NCBI GenBank assembly: GCA_910588455.1
Contig: CAJUPG010000028.1
Location: 1-22,617 of the forward strand
Direction of reading: 5' to 3'
Origin: an uncultured Oscillospiraceae bacterium
GTDB lineage: Bacteria > Bacillota > Clostridia > Oscillospirales > Oscillospiraceae
DNA: 22,617 nucleotides
In this document: positions 6,904 to 13,163 of the stretch, piece by piece
Numbering within the stretch: the stretch's first letter is position 1
How the letters are laid out: every line of letters begins with the position of its first letter
Made by a program: the position numbers and the translations under genes
Notes under the pieces: model-generated
Database searches by the model: none
What the model was told of the DNA's origin: nothing
What the model saw: the letters and a program-made list of their open reading frames with translations, nothing else

Positions 6904-8532
6904 TTAATCGTTGGTGCCCACGTCCGGGTGAACCTTGCAGATCAGCAGACAGCTGCCCTCTGTCTCCAAAAACTCGTCCAGCGCCCCGTCCAGCTTGTCC
7001 TCGTCATCCACGTAGACGCTGGGAATTCCGTAGGCGGCAGCGATGGCCCGGAAGTCCGGGGAGCCGTCCAGATCCACGCCAAAGGGGCCGTGGTAGGGGG
7101 GCGTTTTCTGAATCTGGTGGACCAGACCCAGCACGTTGTTTTCAAACAGGACGATTTTCAGGTCCATATGCTCCGCCCGGACCGCCGCCAGCTCGTTCAT
7201 GGACATCTGGAAGGACCCGTCCCCGCAGACTACCACGGTCTGCCGGTCCCGCTGGGCCACCTTAACCCCGACCCCCGCGGGCAGGGCATAGCCCATGGTG
7301 CCCAGTCCCCCGCTGGTCAGCAGGCGGCCGTGCTTCTGGGGCAGGTATTTGCAGGTAAAAATCTGGTTCTGGCCCACGTCCACGCATACCGCCGCGTCCT
7401 CTTGGAGCTTGGCTCCCAGCCGGCGCAGCAGCGTGCCGGGAAACACATAGCCCTCCCGCCGGGGGAACACCCGGGCCAGCTCCGCCTTCCGGTAGTCCCG
7501 GAGCTTCTCCAGCCAGGCGGCGGAGTCGGTAACCGGAACGCCCCGGTCCAGAATCTGCCGCAGAATCACCTTTACATCCCCCACCAGAGGGACGGCGGCC
7601 TGCATATTTTTCCCGATTTCCGCCGGGTCCACGTCGATGTGGATGGTAGCCATCCGGCGCTCGATCTCGTCGGGCTGAACAATGGCCCGGTCGGCGGCCC
7701 GGGTGCCCACCATGATGAGCAGGTCGGACTTGGCCAGGGCCTTGTTGGCGCAGTGGTTGCCGTGGGCCCCGATCATACCCATGTTCAGGGGATGGTCGGT
7801 GGGGAGGACGGACAGGCCCATCATGGTCTTGACCACCGGGATGGCGCACCGCTCCGCCAGCTCCACCAGCTCGTCCCTGGCGTCGGCAAGCCACACGCCG
7901 CCGCCGGCGCAGATGAGGGGCTGTCTGGCCCGGGCAATGGTCTCCACCACCCGCTTGATCTGCAGCTCGTTGCCCTTGACGCTGGGCTTATAGCTGCGGA
8001 TGTTCACCTGCTCCGGGTATTGGAATTCCTTCAGCTCCTGGTTCTGCACGTCGATGGGCACGTCGATGAGGACCAGGCCCGGCCGGCCGGTGGAGGCGAT
8101 GTGAAAGGCCTCCTTGATTACCCGGGGGATGTCGTTGGGATTTTTCACCAGATAGCTGTGCTTGGAAAAGGGGGCCACCGCGCCGGTGATGTCCACCTCC
8201 TGGAAAATATCCCGGCCCAGCTGCTGGCTGGACACCTGCCCGGTGATGGCCACGATGGGGATGGAGTCCAGATGGGCGGTGGCGATGCCGGTAATCAGGT
8301 TGGTGGCCCCGGGGCCGCTGGTCACCATGCAAACGCCCACCTTTCCGCTGACCCGGGCGTAGCCGGAGGCCATATGGCCTGCGTTCTGCTCGTTGCGCAC
8401 CAGGGTGTAGCCGATGCCGTCCACGTCCTTCAGGGCGTCTACGATGGGGCAGATTGTCGCCCCGGCGTAGCCGAAAATATGAGTCACCTGCTCCATTTGC
8501 AGGCTTTTAATCAGGGCTTGCGCTCCCGTCAT
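6904..8532 (-). CDS. ilvB: Acetolactate synthase large (catalytic) subunit, copy 2
   Basis: Second ThDP-dependent acetohydroxyacid synthase catalytic subunit, 542 residues. Catalytic Glu48 lies in RNEQNAGHMASGYAR, followed by TSGPGATNLITG, and the C-terminal ThDP motif starts GDGSFQMSMNEL. Two positions differ from copy 1: the PGG of the N-terminal loop reads AGA (GYAGATI), and the acceptor-pocket Trp is Ile474 (LGLVHQIQ where copy 1 has LGMVRQWQ). Replacing this Trp in characterised enzymes lowers the preference for 2-ketobutyrate, so this copy may favour acetolactate. The start is ATG 8532, placed 6 bases after GAGGTG; a GTG at 8541 falls inside that binding site. It is the first gene after the T-box leader. 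Confidence 0.94.
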   Translation of the reverse strand: MTGAQALIKSLQMEQVTHIFGYAGATICPIVDALKDVDGIGYTLVRNEQNAGHMASGYARVSGKVGVCMVTSGPGATNLITGIATAHLDSIPIVAITGQVSSQQLGRDIFQEVDITGAVAPFSKHSYLVKNPNDIPRVIKEAFHIASTGRPGLVLIDVPIDVQNQELKEFQYPEQVNIRSYKPSVKGNELQIKRVVETIARARQPLICAGGGVWLADARDELVELAERCAIPVVKTMMGLSVLPTDHPLNMGMIGAHGNHCANKALAKSDLLIMVGTRAADRAIVQPDEIERRMATIHIDVDPAEIGKNMQAAVPLVGDVKVILRQILDRGVPVTDSAAWLEKLRDYRKAELARVFPRREGYVFPGTLLRRLGAKLQEDAAVCVDVGQNQIFTCKYLPQKHGRLLTSGGLGTMGYALPAGVGVKVAQRDRQTVVVCGDGSFQMSMNELAAVRAEHMDLKIVLFENNVLGLVHQIQKTPPYHGPFGVDLDGSPDFRAIAAAYGIPSVYVDDEDKLDGALDEFLETEGSCLLICKVHPDVGTND

Positions 8533-8565
8533 GCAAATCACCTCGATTGGTTATTTTTGTTTGGA

Positions 8566-8844
8566 ATCAAAACAAAACAGCCTCGCCCTCTTCTGAAAGG
8601 ACGAAGCTGTGCTCCGTGGTACCACCTAACTTCACGCTCCCCGTAATCTGGAGGGACCGTGCGCTTAACGCCCCGGTATCGGGGGGCCGCCGGTTTCGCC
8701 TACTGTGAGAAGTCGGTTCAGCAAAACTGCTCCCGGGTGAGGTTCGGCACTGGATTCCGGCCCGGGCGCTCGCACCGTCCGCACCCTCTCTGAAGGACCC
8801 AAAATCCGCCTACTTGTCCGTTCATCGCATTGAATCAGGATTTG
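8566..8844 (-). ncRNA. T-box riboswitch leader, leucine type (CUC specifier)
   Basis: A tRNA-sensing leader of the ilv operon. Reading the minus strand in order: AGTA of the specifier loop (8811-8814); a helix made by GGC and GGATT (8803-8810) with AATCC and GCC (8752-8756, 8746-8748); the AGAGAG bulge (8786-8791); a distal hairpin GGGTGC/GCGCCC (8781-8786 with 8764-8769); then GAAC followed by CTC and a purine (8738-8745). This places codon CUC, Leu, at 8739-8741. The conserved T-box AGGTGGTACCACGG is at 8614-8627; its UGGU pairs with ACCA, as expected for tRNA-Leu. Uncharged tRNA-Leu should stabilise the antiterminator over the terminator at 8569-8610. The 5' end is inferred from the promoter. 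Confidence 0.93.
8569..8610 (-). terminator. T-box-controlled intrinsic terminator
   Basis: On the minus strand ACAGCTTCGTCC (8599-8610) pairs with GGGCGAGGCTGT (8577-8588), with two G-U pairs, and is followed by TTTTGTTTT. The hairpin begins 3 bases after the T-box sequence and ends 36 bases before the ilvB start, the usual arrangement in which antiterminator and terminator exclude each other. Confidence 0.9.
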
Positions 8845-8850
8845 TTCCCT

Positions 8851-8879
8851 ATCTTACCCCGTTTCCGGCAGTTTGTCAA
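8851..8879 (-). promoter_or_regulatory. Promoter of the ilv operon
   Basis: Minus-strand TTGACA (8874-8879) and TAAGAT (8851-8856) are separated by 17 bases: a perfect -35 and a 4/6 -10 for the housekeeping sigma factor. Predicted start of transcription near 8844 gives the T-box leader of about 310 bases before ilvB. The -35 starts one base after the stop codon of the HAD gene. Confidence 0.85.
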
Positions 8880-8880
8880 T

Positions 8881-9666
8881 CTAAATTTTGCACAGGACCT
8901 CTTCCACTCTTTGACATTGGCTTGGGAATTCTGCCCGCAGCTCCGCCGCGGCCCCGGCCATCAGCCAGGACCGGCCCGCCCGGCGCAGCATGGGGACGTC
9001 GTTGAAGTTGTCCCCAAAGGCCGCGACCTCCTCCAGCGCGACGCCCAGGGCGGCGCACAGCTGCTCCAGCCCGGTCCCCTTGTCCGCCAGGGTAAAGTCC
9101 AGCCAGCGGGCCCCGGCCACCGCCGGCCGGAAGCGCTGCGACCACCGGGGGGCCAGCACAGGCTCCATCTCCGCCGCCCCGAAGCGGCAATAGGCGGATA
9201 CCTTGATGATGTCCTCTGGAACGTCCTCCGGACGGGGAACCAGTTGGATATTGTTGCCGGTAAAATCCCGGATGACCCCCTCAATGTCGTCCTCCTTGGG
9301 GCACAGATAACTGGTGTTGGCCCCGGAGATGAGCACCTCGCAGCCGGGAACGGCCAGAATTTCCCAGCACAGCTCCTCCGCTGGAGCCCGGTCCATCACG
9401 GTTTTGTGCAGCACCGGGCCTGGATTCCCCGGGCCGTAGGCAATCGCCCCGTTTTCGCATAAGTAGGGCAGCCGGTCCGCCACCGGGGCGAACAGCTGAC
9501 GCAGGCTGTGGTACTGCCGTCCGCTGGCGGGGCAGAACAGGACTCCCCTTTGCTCCAGCCGGTCAATTTCCTGAAAAATTTCCGGGGAAATGTTCCGCGC
9601 CCCCTTTTGCAGCAGGGTGCCGTCAATGTCGCAGGCAATCAGACGGACGGGCGGTTTTTCGTGCAT
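8881..9666 (-). CDS. HAD-superfamily (Cof-type) phosphatase
   Basis: Predicted Mg2+-dependent sugar- or nucleotide-phosphate phosphatase, 261 residues, subclass IIB (Cof/YbiV type). Motif I is DIDGT with nucleophile Asp13 and acid/base Asp15; motif II is the Ser in ASGRQ; motif III is the Lys in LADKGTGLEQL; motif IV is GDNFNDVPML. The cap domain lies between motifs II and III. The start ATG 9666 has AAGGAG upstream. It begins 21 bases after the doc-like toxin gene, so it may share that transcript. There is no terminator between its stop and the ilv promoter, so readthrough would enter the T-box leader. Substrate cannot be told from sequence. Confidence 0.9.
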   Translation of the reverse strand: MHEKPPVRLIACDIDGTLLQKGARNISPEIFQEIDRLEQRGVLFCPASGRQYHSLRQLFAPVADRLPYLCENGAIAYGPGNPGPVLHKTVMDRAPAEELCWEILAVPGCEVLISGANTSYLCPKEDDIEGVIRDFTGNNIQLVPRPEDVPEDIIKVSAYCRFGAAEMEPVLAPRWSQRFRPAVAGARWLDFTLADKGTGLEQLCAALGVALEEVAAFGDNFNDVPMLRRAGRSWLMAGAAAELRAEFPSQCQRVEEVLCKI

Positions 9667-9687
9667 GGTTTTGGTCTCCTTTTTTCT

Positions 9688-10065
9688 CTAAATCTGATGC
9701 TCCAGCAGCCATTCCAGCAAGGCTTCCTGTGTTCCGCTTCCGGACGCTACAGCAAGAATAATAGAATACAGCTCTTCTTGCGTATATTGCAGCCTTACTC
9801 CATTTAATTCTAAAAATACCAGCATAACATGGGCGCCAAGTCTCTTATTTCCATCGATCATGGCATGATTTGTAATCAAGCCATACCCCAGTCTCGCCGC
9901 TTTTGTTTGCAGGGATGGGAATAGCTCTTCTCTGGCGAAGGACTGAAATGGAGCCGCTAAGGCAGCGTCCAGCAATCCCTCGTCCCGCATCCCCGGACTT
10001 CCGCCAAACCGTTCGATCAGCTTCTCATGCAGCCCGAGTACCTGTGCTTTGGATAGAAGAATCAT
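9688..10065 (-). CDS. doc: Doc-type (Fic-fold) toxin
   Basis: 125 residues, the usual size of Doc. The Fic-fold active-site motif reads HAMIDGNKR (general form HxFx(D/E)GNKR, here Met in place of Phe), preceded by the family's MRDEGLLDAAL segment. Characterised Doc proteins phosphorylate EF-Tu and stop translation when antitoxin is lost. The start overlaps the antitoxin stop as ATGA (10062-10065), so the two are translationally coupled, antitoxin first. The region is A+T-richer than its neighbours, consistent with acquisition as a module. The active-site residues look intact, so it may be functional. Confidence 0.88.
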   Translation of the reverse strand: MILLSKAQVLGLHEKLIERFGGSPGMRDEGLLDAALAAPFQSFAREELFPSLQTKAARLGYGLITNHAMIDGNKRLGAHVMLVFLELNGVRLQYTQEELYSIILAVASGSGTQEALLEWLLEHQI

Positions 10066-10304
10066 TTGGCTAAAACCTCATAGGCAACACGATTTTTTTC
10101 CAGCAGCTGATTGGAAATCCGCTCCACTTCTTCGTCCGCCGCAGCCACGTCCGTATCCGCTTGACTGAAATCCAGCACCAAATATTTGGGCATATCATTT
10201 TTCATAATCACAGCGGCGCCCAGTTGGTCAACCAGCTTTGCCACCTTAGAAAAATTTTGACTTGCTTCTGTGATTGATACCATGCTGTTACTGTCAATTT
10301 TCAT
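10062..10304 (-). CDS. phd: Phd/YefM-type antitoxin
   Basis: Small antitoxin of 80 residues. The N-terminal half (about 9-45) has the Phd/YefM DNA-binding fold signature VSITEASQNFSKV and PKYLVLDF; the acidic C-terminal half should wrap the toxin. The start is ATG 10304, preceded by AAAGGTGG at 10313-10320; the frame extends upstream to 10370 but that part covers the promoter. It overlaps doc by four bases. Such antitoxins usually repress their own promoter, here the TATAAT at 10341-10346. Confidence 0.86.
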   Translation of the reverse strand: MKIDSNSMVSITEASQNFSKVAKLVDQLGAAVIMKNDMPKYLVLDFSQADTDVAAADEEVERISNQLLEKNRVAYEVLAK

Positions 10305-10340
10305 AGAAGGCACCACCTTTCCCATCTGTTCTGATGTTTT

Positions 10341-10370
10341 ATTATACACGAAACGGCGGACGAAATGCAA
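10341..10370 (-). promoter_or_regulatory. Likely promoter of the toxin-antitoxin operon
   Basis: The minus strand has a perfect TATAAT at 10341-10346, about 36 bases before the antitoxin start. The -35 is poor (TTGCAT at 10365-10370, 18 bases away), which would fit a promoter whose strength is set by antitoxin binding. It lies one base after the stop of the upstream XRE gene. Confidence 0.6.
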
Positions 10371-10371
10371 C

Positions 10372-10722
10372 CTATTTTACCCCCTCCAGCAGCTCCTCCA
10401 CGGACACGCCGAAGAGCTTGGCCAGGGCAAACAGGTTGGAGGTGCTGGGGTCCGACGCGCCCACCTCCCATTTAGACACCGCCTGGCGGCTGACTCCAAT
10501 GGACTCTGCCACAAATTCCTGGGTCATTCTGCATCCCTCCCGGCGGGCCTTGATGGCCTCCCCCAAGGTGCGCTTCACGGAGGATTTTTCCTCCCGGACC
10601 TCCTTGGTGCTCAGGTACTTGCGCAGGGCCTTCACCAGCAGGATAAACAGGTAAATAATTCCTCCCAGAACCGCAAGATAAATGATGCCTCCTATCAGGA
10701 CAATCGGGGTCATTATTAACAT
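10372..10722 (-). CDS. XRE-family regulator with N-terminal membrane anchor
   Basis: 116 residues. A long hydrophobic segment at about 5-30 is followed by a basic linker, and a C-terminal XRE helix-turn-helix (about 55-112) carries VSRQAVSKWE and PSTSNL. The layout is the reverse of the regulator at 53-508, where the DNA-binding domain comes first. The start ATG 10722 has AAAAGGAGG at the right distance, so the hydrophobic part is really translated. It lies between tex and the toxin-antitoxin pair, all on the same strand. The -10 of the toxin-antitoxin promoter is 25 bases beyond its stop, so they are separately initiated. Target genes are unknown. Confidence 0.85.
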   Translation of the reverse strand: MLIMTPIVLIGGIIYLAVLGGIIYLFILLVKALRKYLSTKEVREEKSSVKRTLGEAIKARREGCRMTQEFVAESIGVSRQAVSKWEVGASDPSTSNLFALAKLFGVSVEELLEGVK

Positions 10723-10760
10723 AGTTTTGCCTCCTTTTCAAATTTGCACCCTCAGAATAG

Positions 10761-10795
10761 CAAAAAGAGGCGGTTGCATCTACCAACTATCCCGC
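10761..10795 (-). terminator. Weak possible terminator after tex
   Basis: On the minus strand, GCGG and GTTG can pair with CAAC and CGC across a 7-base loop with a bulge, and CTCTTTTT follows. The stem is imperfect, so this is tentative. It would separate tex from the downstream XRE gene. Confidence 0.3.
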
Positions 10796-10820
10796 AATTA
10801 TGGGTTGACCGGCGGAAGAT

Positions 10821-12956
10821 TTACGGTTTTTTCATGGTAAGGCCGATGCGTTTTTTCTTCTCGTCCACCTCTTTTACCCAAACGGTGATGACATCCCCTA
10901 CCCGCAGAAGCTCGCTGGGGTGCTTCACCCGCCGGGGAAGCTGGCTGATGTGGACCAGCCCGTCCTGGTGAACGCCCACGTCCACAAATACGCCGAAGTC
11001 TATCACATTGCGCACCGTCCCCTGGAGCTCCATACCGGGCTTCAGATCCTTGGCCTCCAGCACATCTGTGCGTAAAATGGGGGGCGGCAGCTCGTCCCGG
11101 GGATCCCGGCCAGGCTTCATCAGCTCCTTAATGATGTCCGCCAGAGTGGGCACGCCCACGCCGCACTGCTCCGCCAGTTGGGGCAGACCGATGGCCTCCG
11201 CCTTCTCCTTCAGCTGCGACACATTGTCCAGCGTACAGCCGCAGGCATCCAGCAGCTTTTCTGCCGCCGGATAGCTCTCCGGGTGAACCCCGGTGTTATC
11301 CAGCACACTTTGGCTTTCGGGCACCCGCAAAAAGCCCGCGCACTGTTCAAAGGCCTTGGGGCCCAGCTTGGGGACCTTCAAAAGCTGCTTCCGGGAGGTG
11401 AAGGGCCCGTTTTCCTCCCGGTACTTCACCAGATTTTTGGAGGTGGCGGCGGTGAGCCCCGCCACCCGCCGGAGCAGGGAGGGGGAGGCGGTGTTCGCGT
11501 CCACCCCCACGGCGTTGACGCAGTCCTCCACCACCCCGTCCAGGGCCTCTCCCAGCCGGGCCTGGGGCATATCGTGCTGATACTGCCCCACGCCGATGGC
11601 CTTGGGGTCGATTTTCACCAGCTCCGCCAGGGGGTCCTGGAGCCGCCGGGCGATGGACACGGCAGAGCGCAGGTTCACGTCGAAATCCGGGAACTCCTCC
11701 GCCGCCAGCTTGCTGGCGGAGTAGACGGAGGCCCCCGCCTCGCTGACGATCATGTAGGACACCCCGCCCCCCGCCGCCTGAATGAGCTCCACCGTCATTT
11801 GCTCGGTCTCCCGGCTGGCGGTGCCGTTGCCGATGGCGATGTGAACAACCCCGTGCTTCCGAATCAGCCTGGACAGGGTTTCGATGCAGGCTTTTTTCTG
11901 CCGCTCCCCGTGGGTGGGGTAGACCACCGTGGTATCCAGCACCCGGCCCGTGCCGTCCACCACCGCCACCTTACAGCCCATCCGGTAACCCGGGTCCAGA
12001 CCCATGGTCACCTTGCCCTTGACGGGGGGCTGCATCAGCAGAGGCTTCAGGTTCAGCGCGAACATATGGATGGCCCCCTCATTGGCCTGATCGGTGAGAT
12101 AGGCCCGGATCTCCCGCTCCAGAGAGGGCTGGAGCAGCCGGTCATAGGCGTCGTCCGCCGCCGAGCGGACAAAGTCCATAGCCGCCCGGTTGGGGACGGT
12201 CATGCGCCGCAGGGCGATATGGGCGGTCTCCGGGTCCAGTTCTACAGAGGCTTTTAAAATCTCCTCCCGTTCCCCCCGGTTCACAGCCAGGGTCTGATAG
12301 CCCTGGACCCGGCCCACAGGGCACTTGAAGTCGTAGTACAGCCGGTAAACCGAGTCCTCCGGCTCCTTTGCCGCCGCCCGGGAGACCAGCATTCCCCGGC
12401 GCAGATACAGCTCCCGGAGCATTTTCCGCACCTCCGCGTCGTCGGAAATCCACTCGGCGATAATGTCGTTGGCCCCTTGCAGCGCCTCCTGGACGGTCTC
12501 CACCCCTTTTTCCGGGTCGATGTAGTCTTGGGCGGCCTGCTCCATGTCCACAGCGGGACTGCCCAGGGCGTAGGCCAGCTGGGCCAGAGGCTCCAGTCCC
12601 TTCTCCCGGGCGATGGTGGCCCGGGTGCGGCGCTTCTGCTTGTAGGGCCGGTATAAATCCTCCACTTCTGCCAGGGTGGCGGCGTTCTGGATGGCGGTGG
12701 ACAGCTCCTCTGTGAGCTTACCCTGGCCGTCAATCAGGGCGGTGACCTCCGCCCGGCGCTGCTGGAGGCTGCGGAGGTATTGCAGCCGGTCCGCCAGCTC
12801 CCGCAGCAGCTGGTCGTCCATGGAGCCGTGGAGCTCCTTGCGGTAGCGGGCAATAAAGGGAATGGTGGCCCCCTCGTCAATGAGGGTCACCACATTTTGA
12901 ATCTGTTCGGCAGGCCGGCCCAGCTCCTGGGCCAGCGCCTGGATAATTTGCTCCAT
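10821..12956 (-). CDS. tex: Tex-family RNA-binding transcription accessory protein
   Basis: 711 residues, the normal length for Tex. The order is the N-terminal helical domain, a YqgF/RuvC-like domain with MGLDPGYRMGCKVAVVDG near residue 318, tandem helix-hairpin-helix motifs (ENGPFTSRKQLLKVPKLG), and a C-terminal S1 RNA-binding domain from about 638 to 708 (GTVRNVIDFGVFVDVG). Tex proteins bind nucleic acid and affect transcription and stress tolerance; the exact role is unsettled. I choose ATG 12956, preceded by AAGGAG 12 bases upstream; the frame runs 30 codons further but that part crosses the promoter at 12997-13025. Divergent from the SLH gene. Confidence 0.95.
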   Translation of the reverse strand: MEQIIQALAQELGRPAEQIQNVVTLIDEGATIPFIARYRKELHGSMDDQLLRELADRLQYLRSLQQRRAEVTALIDGQGKLTEELSTAIQNAATLAEVEDLYRPYKQKRRTRATIAREKGLEPLAQLAYALGSPAVDMEQAAQDYIDPEKGVETVQEALQGANDIIAEWISDDAEVRKMLRELYLRRGMLVSRAAAKEPEDSVYRLYYDFKCPVGRVQGYQTLAVNRGEREEILKASVELDPETAHIALRRMTVPNRAAMDFVRSAADDAYDRLLQPSLEREIRAYLTDQANEGAIHMFALNLKPLLMQPPVKGKVTMGLDPGYRMGCKVAVVDGTGRVLDTTVVYPTHGERQKKACIETLSRLIRKHGVVHIAIGNGTASRETEQMTVELIQAAGGGVSYMIVSEAGASVYSASKLAAEEFPDFDVNLRSAVSIARRLQDPLAELVKIDPKAIGVGQYQHDMPQARLGEALDGVVEDCVNAVGVDANTASPSLLRRVAGLTAATSKNLVKYREENGPFTSRKQLLKVPKLGPKAFEQCAGFLRVPESQSVLDNTGVHPESYPAAEKLLDACGCTLDNVSQLKEKAEAIGLPQLAEQCGVGVPTLADIIKELMKPGRDPRDELPPPILRTDVLEAKDLKPGMELQGTVRNVIDFGVFVDVGVHQDGLVHISQLPRRVKHPSELLRVGDVITVWVKEVDEKKKRIGLTMKKP

Positions 12957-12996
12957 ATTATTTTGATGCTCCTTCTGATTCAATTTGCGCCCTTTT

Positions 12997-13025
12997 AGTT
13001 TAACGGAAACCGGAAGAAATGTCCA
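12997..13025 (-). promoter_or_regulatory. Likely promoter of tex
   Basis: Minus-strand TGGACA (13020-13025, 5/6) and TAAACT (12997-13002, 4/6) are 17 bases apart, giving a leader of roughly 35 bases before ATG 12956. Confidence 0.6.
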
Positions 13026-13082
13026 GCAAAAGAGAATGATTGACAATTTTATTCATATTATACAAAATATAGGTGATTTTCC

Positions 13083-13110
13083 TTGACTTATTCTGTTGAA
13101 ATTGTATAAT
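13083..13110 (+). promoter_or_regulatory. Promoter of the SLH-protein gene
   Basis: TTGACT (13083-13088) and a perfect TATAAT (13105-13110) are 16 bases apart. A second possible -35, TTGACA at 13040-13045, has only a CAAAAT -10 at 13063-13068. The leader contains (TG)5 at 13118-13127 and a small TTTGC/GCAAA hairpin (13128-13141) just before the AGGAGG site. Confidence 0.75.
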
Positions 13111-13163
13111 TTCGGTATGTGTGTGTGTTTGCTCACGCAAATTTATTTAGGAGGACTATAGAG

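Noticed and set aside
8539..8541. GTG start for the first ilvB
   Set aside because: It is part of the GAGGTG binding site for ATG 8532.
6445..8646. Plus-strand open frame of 733 codons antisense to the upstream ilvBN pair
   Set aside because: Same shadow effect; it also runs into the T-box leader and has no binding site or motif.
11178..12257. Plus-strand open frame of 359 codons antisense to tex
   Set aside because: Composition and lack of motifs mark it as a shadow of tex.
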